A DNA stretch of 64,000 nucleotides, taken from positions 1 through 64,000 of the forward strand of contig NZ_JMLE01000008.1 in assembly GCF_000685965.1 (NCBI RefSeq), in the 5' to 3' direction. The notes beneath the pieces were generated by a model that saw only the letters and a program-made list of their open reading frames with translations, had not been told where the DNA came from and did not search any database. This document shows positions 8,582-19,837 of this stretch, piece after piece. Position 1 is the stretch's first letter; each line of letters starts with the position of its first letter. The translations under genes were made by a program, and so were the position numbers. This DNA is from Arthrobacter sp. UNC362MFTsu5.1. Its GTDB lineage: Bacteria > Actinomycetota > Actinomycetes > Actinomycetales > Micrococcaceae.

Positions 8582-8922
8582 ATGATTCCAGGTGAGTACG
8601 TTCTCAGGTCAGCGCCCGTTGTGGTGAACGCCGGACGCGAGGCGGTGGACGTCGTCGTGGTTAACACCGGTGACCGGCCCGTTCAGGTGGGCTCGCACTA
8701 CCACTTCGCCGAAGCGAATGCCGCCCTTGAGTTTGACCGGCTGGCCGCCTACGGCCGGCGGCTGGACATCCCGGCCGGCACTGCGGCGCGGTTTGAGCCG
8801 GGGGACAGCAAGACCGTCCGGCTGATCGAACTGGCCGGCAGCCGCGAGGTGTACGGTCTCAGCAACGCCGTGAACGGCAAGCTGGCAACGGCTGGTCCCA
8901 ACGCAGAAAAGGGTGACGCCAA

Positions 8923-8926
<4 letters not shown>
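8582..8926 (+). CDS. ureB: Urease subunit beta
   Basis: 114 residues with the beta-chain core [20 protein letters not shown] at about residues 30-49 and the typical [16 protein letters not shown] stretch. It has a few extra residues at the C-terminus ([10 protein letters not shown]). The stop overlaps the ureC start by four bases, giving translational coupling. Confidence 0.97.
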
Positions 8927-10668
<1,742 letters not shown>

Positions 10669-10690
10669 CCTCCCGAGCACCGGAGCACCC

Positions 10691-11176
10691 GTGATTATCG
10701 AAAAGATCCTCGGCAACCTGCACGACCTCCCTGCCGCCGAAACCGCAGCCTTCGCCGGGCTGCACCGGGAGAAGGTGGTGCTGCCCAGCGCCCAGCTGGT
10801 CAAGCGCATCCAGCGCGTCACCACGGACCACGGCAAGGAGCTGGGCATCCGGCTGCCGTCCGGTTCCGGGGACCTCCGCGACGGCGACATCCTGCACGTG
10901 GCCGAAACCAACATGATCGTGGTGTCCGTGCTGCCCACCGACGTCCTGGTGGTGGCGCCGCGGACCATCCACGAGATGGGGGTGGTGGCGCACTCGCTGG
11001 GGAACCGGCACCTGCAGGCCCAGTTCTTCGACGCCGCCTCCGAGTACGCGGCCGAGGTGATGGTGTGCCAGTACGACCACACCGTGGAGGACTACCTCAA
11101 ACACGTCGGAGTGCCCTACAAGCGCCAGGAACGCGTGATGCCCGTTCCGTTCCGCCATGCTGAACACTCGCACTGA
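10691..11176 (+). CDS. ureE: Urease accessory protein UreE, nickel metallochaperone
   Basis: 161 residues. The N-terminal domain and the C-terminal metal-binding domain (NRHLQAQFF...YDHTVEDYLKHVGVPY, shortened) are both recognisable. The tail is only weakly His-rich (FRHAEHSH), so it is not a nickel store like the Klebsiella protein. GTG start; the end overlaps ureF by 20 bases. Confidence 0.95.
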   Translation: MIIEKILGNLHDLPAAETAAFAGLHREKVVLPSAQLVKRIQRVTTDHGKELGIRLPSGSGDLRDGDILHVAETNMIVVSVLPTDVLVVAPRTIHEMGVVAHSLGNRHLQAQFFDAASEYAAEVMVCQYDHTVEDYLKHVGVPYKRQERVMPVPFRHAEHSH

Positions 11177-11858
11177 CGCCGTGGCCGCGGCAGGCAGTTA
11201 CCAGCTCGCGCTGCAGCAGCTGACCGACTCCGCCCTGCCCACAGGAGCGTTTGCGCACTCGCTCGGCTTCGAGACCTACATCGAGCGCGGCCTGGTCCAT
11301 GACGAGGCGTCCTTCGGGGTGTGGCTGTCCGCGTTCATCGGGCAGCAGCTCACGTACTCCGACGGCCTGGCCATCAGGTTCCTCTACGACGGCGTTCCCC
11401 TTGCCGAGCTGGACCCGCTGCTGACTGCGCAGCTCCTGCCGCGGCAGCTGCGGGAGGCGAGCACCAAGATGGGCACCCGGCTGCTGGAGATCGGGTCCGA
11501 AGTGTTCCCTTCCCCGGAGCTGGCGGAGTACCGGGAGCTGGTGACCGCCGGCCGGGCCGCCGGCCATCAGCCGCTGGCGTTCGCCGTCGTCGCCCGTTCC
11601 CTGGGTGTGCCGCGCACCGAAGCGCTGGCCGCCTACCTTTTCGCCGCGGTCACGTCCCTGACCCAGAACGCCGTCCGTGCCATTCCGCTGGGGCAGAACG
11701 CCGGCCAGCGGCTGCTGCGGAAAGCGGCCGACGACGTCGCTGCCGCCGTCGAGCGGGTGGGGCGCCTGGCGCCGGACGACTTCGGGGCCGTCAGCCCCGG
11801 ACTGGAAATTTCGCAGATGCGGCACGAGCGTCAACGTGCCCGCATGTTCATGAGCTAA
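11157..11858 (+). CDS. ureF: Urease accessory protein UreF
   Basis: 233 residues, all-helical UreF fold with [20 protein letters not shown] near residue 25 as family signature. It gates the UreG GTPase in the apo-urease/UreDFG activation complex. The start lies inside the end of ureE, and the stop is 26 bases before ureG. Confidence 0.95.
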   Translation: MLNTRTDAVAAAGSYQLALQQLTDSALPTGAFAHSLGFETYIERGLVHDEASFGVWLSAFIGQQLTYSDGLAIRFLYDGVPLAELDPLLTAQLLPRQLREASTKMGTRLLEIGSEVFPSPELAEYRELVTAGRAAGHQPLAFAVVARSLGVPRTEALAAYLFAAVTSLTQNAVRAIPLGQNAGQRLLRKAADDVAAAVERVGRLAPDDFGAVSPGLEISQMRHERQRARMFMS

Positions 11859-11884
11859 CTGTGCATATTACTGAGGAGGACAGC

Positions 11885-12498
<614 letters not shown>

Positions 12499-12502
<4 letters not shown>

Positions 12503-13365
12503 CGGCGGCCGTTGCTGCCGCGGTTGAGTCCCCGATGGGGGAGCTTGAGCTCGTCGTCGCCGTGCGCGGCGGCCGGTCCGTGGCCGCGCACCAGTACCAT
12601 CGGGGTGCCCTCCGTGTCCTGCGGCCGCATTACCTGGATGACTCGGGCCAGGTTTGCTACGTCCTCGTGAATCCGGGCGGGGCGTATCTGGGGGCCGACC
12701 TCTATGTCATCGACGTGGAGGCGGGCGACGGGGCCAAAGTGCTGCTGACCACGCAGTCGGCCACGAAGATCTACCGGACCCCGGGGTCGTTCGCCGAGCA
12801 GCGCATGACCCTCCGGCTGGGGGAGGGGGCACAGCTGGAACTGGCTCCGGACCAGCTGATCGCCTACCGGGAGGCCAGCTACCGGCAGAACACGCACATC
12901 ACCGTGCGGCCGTCGTCGAGCCTGGTGATGGCTGAAGTGGTGACGCCGGGGTGGTCGCCGGACGGGGCGTCGTTCCGGTACGAGGAACTGCGGCTCCGCA
13001 ACGAGATCCACGTGGAGACACCGGACGGCACCAAAATGCTGGCGCTGGACAACCTGTTGATCCGGCCGCCGCTCAACGACGTCACCGGCATGGGATTTAT
13101 GGAGGGCTACAGCCACCTGGGGTCGCTGGTGGTGGTGGACGCCCGGGTGGACCAGGCGCTCGCGGATGAGTTCCATGCGCTCACGGCCGGGCACGACGCC
13201 CATACCGGGGTGTCCCTGACCGCGTGCGTTGGCGGGACCACCGGCGTGGTGCTGCGGTCGCTGTCCAACTCCACGGAGGAACTCAACCGGCTGCTGGGCG
13301 CCTGCACCGCCCTGCTGCGTGAACGCTGGTACGGGCAGCCACCCCTGAACCTGAGGAAGTACTGA
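12499..13365 (+). CDS. ureD: Urease accessory protein UreD (UreH)
   Basis: 288 residues. The family features include [13 protein letters not shown] around residue 85 and [20 protein letters not shown] shortly after. UreD scaffolds UreF and UreG on apo-urease. The ATG at 12499 overlaps the ureG stop by four bases. Placement of ureD last, after ureG, is the usual actinobacterial order. Confidence 0.95.
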
Positions 13366-14417
13366 TGACCGTGCTCAGCGGGTTCGCCGCGATGTACCGG
13401 GAACGGGAGCAACTGCCGCTCCGGACGCGCCTGCTGTTCGCGTTGGGTGCGGTGGCCGCACTGCATGTTGCCGCCGTCGTCCTGTTGCTTGCCAGTTCGG
13501 CGGGTGCCGCGCAACCGCTGGCACTGGGGCTGGTGCTCACCGCCTACCTGGCAGGCATCAAGCACAGCTACGACTGGGACCACATCGCCGCGATCGACAA
13601 CTCGACGCGGAAGTTCGTGGCCCAGCACAAGGATCCCGTGAGCGTGGGGTTCGCCTTCAGCCTGGGCCACAGCTCGGTAGTGATCCTGGCCGGAGCGCTG
13701 GTGGTGGGCGGCGCCGCGATGGTGGGCGAGTTCATGGAGAAGGGAACCACCGGAAACCTGGTCCTGGGCCTGATCGGCAGCGGCGTCTCCGGGCTGTTCC
13801 TGCTGGCCATGGGCCTGTTCAACGGCTCGGCGTTCCTGCGGGCCGCGCGGGCGTACCGGAACGTGCAGGGCGGCGGGGAACTGCGGGACGGGGACCTGGA
13901 GGCCAGGGGATTCGTGGCACGCCTGCTGGCCAAACCGTTGTCCAGGGTCCAGAGGCCGCGGAACATCTACGTCATCGGCTTCCTGTTCGGGCTGGGATTC
14001 GATACCGCCACCACCATCGGGCTTCTGGTGATGACGACGGCGGCATCCCTCGCCGGGGTCTCCCCGCTGGCCCTTCTGGCGCTGCCACTGGCCTTCACTG
14101 CTGCCATGACATTGTGCGACACCGTCAACGGTGTGGCCATGATGCGCATGTACCGGTCAGCCATCCACAATCCGCGGCGGAAGCTCGGATTCAACGCCCT
14201 GATCACCGGTATCTCCGCCGTGTCCGCGCTTTTCATTTCGGCCATCACGCTGGGTGGATTCTTCAACGCGGCCTTTGGCCTGGAGGATCCCCTCACCACG
14301 TGGCTGGGTGCGGTGGACCTGGGCGAGGCCGGCCTGCTGCTCGTAGCGGTGCTGCTGGCCGTGTGGGGCGTTGCCGCGTGGCGGGGGCGGTTGAAGGTCC
14401 GTTCCCAAGCCGCCTAG
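13365..14417 (+). CDS. Nickel/cobalt permease of the NiCoT (HoxN/NixA) family
   Basis: 350 residues with about eight membrane helices. The NiCoT metal-selectivity signature H-x4-D-H is present (KHSYDWDHIAAIDN, near residue 65), as are the second signature LGFDTATTIGLL and a hydrophobic C-terminal helix. Its ATG shares one base with the ureD stop, so it is translated with the urease operon and supplies nickel for UreC. The conserved HAVDADHI is altered to HSYDWDHI, which could shift Ni/Co preference. Confidence 0.93.
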   Translation: MTVLSGFAAMYREREQLPLRTRLLFALGAVAALHVAAVVLLLASSAGAAQPLALGLVLTAYLAGIKHSYDWDHIAAIDNSTRKFVAQHKDPVSVGFAFSLGHSSVVILAGALVVGGAAMVGEFMEKGTTGNLVLGLIGSGVSGLFLLAMGLFNGSAFLRAARAYRNVQGGGELRDGDLEARGFVARLLAKPLSRVQRPRNIYVIGFLFGLGFDTATTIGLLVMTTAASLAGVSPLALLALPLAFTAAMTLCDTVNGVAMMRMYRSAIHNPRRKLGFNALITGISAVSALFISAITLGGFFNAAFGLEDPLTTWLGAVDLGEAGLLLVAVLLAVWGVAAWRGRLKVRSQAA

Positions 14418-15232
14418 GGTGTCTGGTTCTGCTGCCTCTCAGCGAGCCGCAGAAGTTGCCATTTGTGCACATCAGGCAGCCAATCCAACGGGGCCGAAGG
14501 GCCGATCCGGGGGTCGTCGGGAACACGGCCGTCCCGCACGTCCTGCACATAGGCGCGATCCTGCTCGATGCGTGCCCGCAGCTGCCCGGCTCCGCCGACT
14601 GAGCCGTGACCGGGGATGACGGCGTCAACGGCGTCGGCCACGTTCTCGAACAGCCGCAGCGCCGCGAGGTAGTCCCCGAGCGGATCCGCGGCCGCCAGGT
14701 CGAGGAACGGCATCAGGATGTCCGAAAGCATGTCGCCGGCGACCAGGACGCGGCGGTCCTCGATCAGCAGCGCCGCATGGCCCGGGGCATGGGCGTGGTG
14801 CTCGATGATCCGGACCGTGGGGCCGTCCCACGGAATATGCGTAGCCCCGGCAGGCAGGCCGGTGACGAGGCCGAGCAGATCCATCGGGATCTCGTCGGCG
14901 TACTCAGGCGGCAGCCCCTCGGCTACACGGGCTTCCCAATCAGCATGCGAGAGCAGGTCTTGGAGGGAGGCCGCGCAACGGGCTGTACCGTAGCGGGGCG
15001 CGTCGCCGAAGTCCGGGTGCCAGAGAACGTGGTCCCAATCAGGATGGGTGGAGAAGCCTGCGGCCACGGGCCGGCCCAGCTCGCGGAGGTCGTTCGCGAG
15101 GGCCGCCATTTCGTCGCCCGTTATGCCGGGGTCGATGAGCAACACCCCGTCCCGGCCCTGCACGACGATGGAATTGCTCTGGATGAACTCGCTCACATGA
15201 ACGAGGACGCCCTCAGCGACGTGCTTCAGCAT
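14414..15232 (-). CDS. MBL-fold metallo-hydrolase
   Basis: 272 residues with the metallo-beta-lactamase fold. The metal motif is THPDWDH (about residue 62), followed by H in HHAHAPGH, D in VAGDMLSD and H in IPGHGS. The large aliphatic middle and lack of a partner domain leave the substrate open. It is convergent with the nickel permease, overlapping it by four bases, so it is not part of the urease operon. GGAAGG precedes the ATG. Confidence 0.85.
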   Translation of the reverse strand: MLKHVAEGVLVHVSEFIQSNSIVVQGRDGVLLIDPGITGDEMAALANDLRELGRPVAAGFSTHPDWDHVLWHPDFGDAPRYGTARCAASLQDLLSHADWEARVAEGLPPEYADEIPMDLLGLVTGLPAGATHIPWDGPTVRIIEHHAHAPGHAALLIEDRRVLVAGDMLSDILMPFLDLAAADPLGDYLAALRLFENVADAVDAVIPGHGSVGGAGQLRARIEQDRAYVQDVRDGRVPDDPRIGPSAPLDWLPDVHKWQLLRLAERQQNQTP

Positions 15233-15378
15233 GACATGCCTTCCGCTTGTGGGTTTCGACCGCTGGTTGGGACGGTATTACCTGGCGACAGTCGATTGCA
15301 AGCACTTGAGATCGGCTGTGGAGACCCGGGCTGTTGGACCCCATGACGCGGACAGGGCCGGGTGGGAGGATAGGACGC

Positions 15379-15963
15379 ATGGAACTGCACATCACAGGGG
15401 ACCCCGCGGCGGACAAACTACTCAGCGACGACGCGTTTGCGCTGCTCACCGGCATGCTGCTTGACCAGCAGGTGACCATGGAATCGGCATTTGCCGGTCC
15501 CGAAAAGATCCGGACGCGCATCGGCTCCATGGACCCCGCGGCGATCGCCGGGTACAACCCCCAGGACTTCGTCGAGATGTTCAAGGAACGCCCGGCCGTC
15601 CACCGGTTCCCCGGATCCATGGCCGGACGTGTCCAGGCCCTCGCGGAAACGGTGCACCAGGACTGGGACGGGGACGCCACGGCCATTTGGACCCAGGGCG
15701 ATCCCGACGGCAAGGAGGTGCTGCGCCGGCTGAAGGCCCTGCCGGGATTCGGCGAGCAGAAGGCAAAGATCTTCCTGGCGCTGCTGGGGAAGCAGTGCGG
15801 ACTCCAGGCAGAAGGCTGGCGCGAGGCCGCTGGCCACTACGGCCAGCAGGATTCGTACCTGTCCGTGGCCGACATCGTTGATCCGGAGTCGCTGACCAAG
15901 GTGCGCGCCAGCAAGCAGGCTGCCAAAGCTGCTGCCAAGGCTGCGAAGTCCGCCGGGGACTGA
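15379..15963 (+). CDS. HhH-GPD-type base-excision repair protein (TIGR03252-like)
   Basis: 194 residues. A helix-hairpin-helix with LPGFGEQKAKIFLALLGKQ near residue 125 and the N-terminal LLTGMLLDQQVTME are typical of an actinobacterial HhH-GPD family of unproven glycosylase activity. No iron-sulfur cluster cysteines are seen. The C-terminus is a Lys/Ala-rich tail (KQAAKAAAKAAKSAGD), perhaps for DNA contact. The start at 15379 follows GGGAGG; an upstream in-frame ATG lacks a ribosome site. Confidence 0.85.
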   Translation: MELHITGDPAADKLLSDDAFALLTGMLLDQQVTMESAFAGPEKIRTRIGSMDPAAIAGYNPQDFVEMFKERPAVHRFPGSMAGRVQALAETVHQDWDGDATAIWTQGDPDGKEVLRRLKALPGFGEQKAKIFLALLGKQCGLQAEGWREAAGHYGQQDSYLSVADIVDPESLTKVRASKQAAKAAAKAAKSAGD

Positions 15964-16051
15964 CGGCGACGGCCGGACGGCTGCGGCGCCGAAAGGCTCC
16001 AGGCCGGGAAGGCTCCAAGTAGGGAAGCCAGCTACGTGAAAGGCGGGGACC

Positions 16052-17602
16052 GTGAGTGAGCAGCCTGCAGGTAAGTTCGCCTCCCTCTGGGCGGCCACGA
16101 GCGCATCCACGGGATACGCCGCCCTCGATGAAGACCTCCATGGTGCCCTCGAAGTGGATGTGGCCGTGATCGGTGGCGGCATCGCCGGCCTCACCGCTGC
16201 GCTGGCCCTGAAGCAGGCGGGCCAGACAGTGGCGGTGCTTGAAGCAGCCCGCGTGGGCACCGGAGTCACCGGGAACACCACCGGCAAGGTCACGTCCCTG
16301 CACCGGCTGGCTTACACCGAGCTTGCGGGCCGCCACGGCAACGAGGCGGCCCGCCTCTACGGGCAGGCCAACGAAGCCGCGATTGAGCACGTGGCCGGAA
16401 CAGTTGGCGCGGAGGGGATCGACTGCGGCTTCCGGCGGGTTTCCAACTACACGTACGCGGAATCGGAGGATTCGCTGGCCCTGGTCCGCGAGGAAGCGGC
16501 GCTCGCTGCCAGGCTGGGACTTCCCTCGTCCTTCACTACCGAGGTGCCGCTTCCGTTCACGGTTGGATCGTTCCCGGTCGCAGGGGCGGTCCGCTTTGAG
16601 AACCAGGCGCAGATCCACGCACTCCGGTACGTCCAGGGCCTGGCCAGCGCGGTGGACGGGGGCGGAAGTTTCGTCTTCGAGGACTCGCCCGCCACGGGTT
16701 TCCGGGACGGCTCGCCGGCCGTCGTCGACACGGAGCGCGGCTCCGTCCGGGCGCAGGAAATCATTGTCGCCACCAATATGCCGTTCGGGGACAACGGATT
16801 CTTCGCCGGGCGAACCTACGCGCACCGCTCGTACATCGTTGCCGCCCGCTCTGACGCTGCCCCTTTGGATTCGACGTTTGTCAGCGTTGACGAGCCGATG
16901 CGCTCCATCCTGACTACCGACATCGGCGGGATCAGTTATGTTCTGGCCGGTGGTGAAGGGCACCCCGCCTCGGAGCCGGTTGACTCCGCCGAACGGTACG
17001 GCAGGCTCGCCGCCTTCGCCCGGGACCGTCTCGGCGCCGAAGAGATCGCCTTCCGCTGGTCCACCCAGGACGCAATGCCCGCCGACGGGATGCCCTTCGT
17101 CGGGCGCCTGTCGCCGGACTTCCGGCATGTCCACGTGATCACCGGGCTGCGCAAATGGGGGCTGACCAACGGAACGGCCGCCGCCCTGATCCTCCGGGAT
17201 CTGCTCTGCGGCCGCACCAACCCGTGGGCGGCATTGCTTGACAGCACCAGGGCCGTCCCGGCACGGGGTGCCGTGGCGCCGGAGGCGGCTCTTCGGGAGA
17301 AGGCACTTCGGGAGGCGCCTCTTCCGGAGGCGCCGGCCGCACCGCCCACGATCGCCCCGGGGCAAGGAAGAGTCGTGGACGTGGACGGAGCAAAGACCGC
17401 CGTCTACGTCAGCCCTGCGGGCGGCATCAGCGCCGTTTCGGCTGTTTGCACGCACCTGGGCTGCACGGTGGAGTTCAATGCGGCCGACGTGACGTGGGAC
17501 TGCCCGTGCCACGGTTCCCGGTTCAGCACCGACGGCACCGTTATCCAGGGACCGGCCACCCGAAACCTCGAGGCCAGCCCGGCCCCTGCGGACCCCGGCT
17601 GA
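16052..17602 (+). CDS. FAD-dependent oxidoreductase with C-terminal Rieske domain
   Basis: 516 residues. A DAO-type flavin domain begins with DVAVIGGGIAGLTAALAL (about residues 35-53). A linker rich in Glu/Ala/Pro with degenerate short repeats (ALREKALREAPLPEAP) follows, then a Rieske [2Fe-2S] domain with CTHLGC and CPCHGSRF (about residues 465-490). All four cluster ligands are present. The substrate is unknown; the architecture suits electron transfer from a substrate oxidised at FAD. It stands alone and is convergent with the TetR gene (13-base gap). Confidence 0.9.
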   Translation: MSEQPAGKFASLWAATSASTGYAALDEDLHGALEVDVAVIGGGIAGLTAALALKQAGQTVAVLEAARVGTGVTGNTTGKVTSLHRLAYTELAGRHGNEAARLYGQANEAAIEHVAGTVGAEGIDCGFRRVSNYTYAESEDSLALVREEAALAARLGLPSSFTTEVPLPFTVGSFPVAGAVRFENQAQIHALRYVQGLASAVDGGGSFVFEDSPATGFRDGSPAVVDTERGSVRAQEIIVATNMPFGDNGFFAGRTYAHRSYIVAARSDAAPLDSTFVSVDEPMRSILTTDIGGISYVLAGGEGHPASEPVDSAERYGRLAAFARDRLGAEEIAFRWSTQDAMPADGMPFVGRLSPDFRHVHVITGLRKWGLTNGTAAALILRDLLCGRTNPWAALLDSTRAVPARGAVAPEAALREKALREAPLPEAPAAPPTIAPGQGRVVDVDGAKTAVYVSPAGGISAVSAVCTHLGCTVEFNAADVTWDCPCHGSRFSTDGTVIQGPATRNLEASPAPADPG

Positions 17603-17615
17603 GCGCGGCCCGGCG

Positions 17616-18224
17616 TTAACCGGCCAGCTTGGCCCGAAGCCCGCCGATGATCACGTCCAGGCCGAAGTCGAAGGCGTGCCCGCCCCGTTCCTCCGACGGT
17701 CCCGCATTCCCGACTGCCCGCTTAAGTGTGGGGTAACCCTCCGCCGGCGGGTCCCAGACAATCTCCGGGGCCGCGAGGTCCAGGGCCGCGCCCAGGGCAA
17801 AACTGTCGATGGTGGAGATGGCCGCCACCACGTCCCGCCCCCGGAACCCCGCCGCCTCGAGGGCCAGCGCCAGGTCTTCGTAAAGCCCGATGACGTCCGG
17901 ATCAGTGATCGTTTGCAGGACCAGGAGCGGCGCCAGCCGCGGGTGCCGGACGAACGCATCCCGGTAGGCGCGGATCAGGACCCGCAGGGCCGCCTCCCAG
18001 TCGCTGTGGTCCACCGGCGGATACGGCTCTTCGGTGATGATCCGGTGGCGCAGGAGCTCCAGGATCTCGTCCCGGCCGCTGACGTGGTTGTAGATGGAAG
18101 ACTGGCTGACTCCGATCTTCTTCGCCAGCTTAGGGAAGCTGAAGTCGCCGCCCTCATCAACCAGCTCGAGGGCGGCGGTGGTGAGGGCCTCCACGGATAT
18201 CAGCGGGAGGAGCGGGCGCCCCAT
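17616..18224 (-). CDS. TetR/AcrR-family transcriptional regulator
   Basis: 202 residues with the helix-turn-helix FPKLAKKIGVSQSSIYNHVSGRDEIL near residues 31-56, followed by a larger ligand domain like the TetR_C subgroup. AGGAGAA precedes the ATG. It is divergent from the APC permease gene, and a perfect palindrome lies between them, so it probably represses the permease/amidohydrolase pair and responds to their substrate. Confidence 0.92.
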   Translation of the reverse strand: MGRPLLPLISVEALTTAALELVDEGGDFSFPKLAKKIGVSQSSIYNHVSGRDEILELLRHRIITEEPYPPVDHSDWEAALRVLIRAYRDAFVRHPRLAPLLVLQTITDPDVIGLYEDLALALEAAGFRGRDVVAAISTIDSFALGAALDLAAPEIVWDPPAEGYPTLKRAVGNAGPSEERGGHAFDFGLDVIIGGLRAKLAG

Positions 18225-18331
18225 GGGTTCTCCTGACTGCAGCTCTTCAAGGTCAGGACCAGCCTAGTCGGCACGACTCCCCGGGTCCGTTTTGGGAAAA
18301 GTATTGTGCTCTGCGCCACACGCATTCATAA

Positions 18332-18352
18332 TAAACGAAAGCCTTTCGTTTA
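18332..18352. promoter_or_regulatory. TetR operator candidate
   Basis: Perfect inverted repeat with 10-bp arms (TAAACGAAAG at 18332-18341 and CTTTCGTTTA at 18343-18352) around one base, 27 bases before the permease start and 107 bases from the TetR start. Confidence 0.8.
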
Positions 18353-18379
18353 ACAGGGCTCCCCAGAAAGGACGGACCA

Positions 18380-19837
18380 GTGCCGGATACCCAAACCAGA
18401 CCACCGACGTCGTCCGCGGACGGCGCCCTCAAGCGCAATGCCCTCGGCACAGGCGGCATTGCCTTCCTCGTCATCTCGGCAGCAGCGCCGCTCACCGTGA
18501 TGGCCGGTGTGGCCCCCGTAGCTATTGGGGTCGGCGGCATCGGCGCCCCGGCCGGCTACCTCCTGGCAGGCATCGTGCTCACCCTCTTCGCCATCGGGTT
18601 TATGGCCATGACCCGCCACGTCAAGGCGTCCGGCGGCTTCTACACGTACATTTCGCTGGCCATGGGCAAGACCGTGGGGTTGGCGTCCGCCATCCTGGCG
18701 ATCGTCTCCTACAACTGCCTGCAGATCGGCGTCTACGGCCTCTTCGCGGTCCAGACCCACGACATGTTCAAGGTACTGTTCGGACTCGACGTGCCGTGGC
18801 CGGCCATCGCGCTCGCCGCCGTCGCCGCCGTGTGGTTCCTCGGCTACCGGGGGATCGACGTCGGTGCGAAGGTGCTCGGCGTGCTTCTGGTCGCCGAGAC
18901 CGGCATCCTGGCCGTGATGGGAGTGGGCATCCTCGGCAGCGGCGGCGCACACGGAATCAGCGTGGGTTCCTTCAGCCCGGAGAACGCGTTCGGCCCGGGC
19001 GTGCTGGCGATCCTTGGCATCTGTTTCGCCGCCTTCATGGGCTTCGAGTCCACCGTGCTGTACCGGTCCGAGGCGCGCAACCCGGACAAATCCGTGCCGC
19101 GGGCCATGTACATCGCGGTCGGCTTTATGTCCGTTTTCTACGCCTTCATCGTCTGGACCGTGGTCCAGGCCTACGGCGAGGGCGCCGTGGTCGAGGCCGC
19201 CGGCGAAATGGCCGGCGGGATGTTCTTCCAGACCATCAACCACTACGTTGGCCCGTGGGCAGAAGTGGTGATGTATCTCCTGATCGTCACCAGCGTCTAC
19301 GCCTCGCAGCTGGCCTTCCACAACGCGATCAACCGCTACGTCTACATGCTGGCCCGCGACGGAGTGCTGCCTGCCTTCCTCGGCAGGACGCACCACAGGT
19401 TCCAGTCCCCGCACCGGGCCGGCCAGCTGCAGACTGTCCTGGCCGCCCTGGTGATCGCCATCTGCGCCCTGCTCAACGCCGACCCCTACCAGCAGCTGCT
19501 GATCTGGGTGAACACCCCCGGGATCTTCGGCATCGTGGGACTCCAGGGCCTGGTTTCGGTGGCGGCCTTCCTGTACCTGCGCCGGAACCCCGACGCCGCG
19601 ACGCACAAACTCATGGTGCCGCTCAGCCTGGCCTCGGCCATCCTGCTCTTCGGCGTGGTGCTGCTGATAGGCATCAACATCGAGCTGCTCACCTTCGCCG
19701 ATGCACTGACCAACACCATCCTCATCCTGGTGACACCCGTCGTCTTTCTCGCCGGGCTTGCGGCTGCCCGCTGGGTCCGCCGCTGCCGTCCCGAAACCTT
19801 CGCGCAGATTGGAAGCTTCGAAACCCATGAATCCTGA
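18380..19837 (+). CDS. APC-superfamily amino acid/amine permease
   Basis: 485 residues with about twelve membrane helices. The first helices show ISAAAPLTVMAGVAPVAIG and the consensus region GGFYTYISLAMGK typical of the APC family; FMGFESTVLYRSEARNP resembles the helix 6 region. The start is GTG after AGAAAGGA. It overlaps the amidohydrolase gene by 11 bases, so imported substrate and hydrolase belong together. Confidence 0.9.
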   Translation: MPDTQTRPPTSSADGALKRNALGTGGIAFLVISAAAPLTVMAGVAPVAIGVGGIGAPAGYLLAGIVLTLFAIGFMAMTRHVKASGGFYTYISLAMGKTVGLASAILAIVSYNCLQIGVYGLFAVQTHDMFKVLFGLDVPWPAIALAAVAAVWFLGYRGIDVGAKVLGVLLVAETGILAVMGVGILGSGGAHGISVGSFSPENAFGPGVLAILGICFAAFMGFESTVLYRSEARNPDKSVPRAMYIAVGFMSVFYAFIVWTVVQAYGEGAVVEAAGEMAGGMFFQTINHYVGPWAEVVMYLLIVTSVYASQLAFHNAINRYVYMLARDGVLPAFLGRTHHRFQSPHRAGQLQTVLAALVIAICALLNADPYQQLLIWVNTPGIFGIVGLQGLVSVAAFLYLRRNPDAATHKLMVPLSLASAILLFGVVLLIGINIELLTFADALTNTILILVTPVVFLAGLAAARWVRRCRPETFAQIGSFETHES

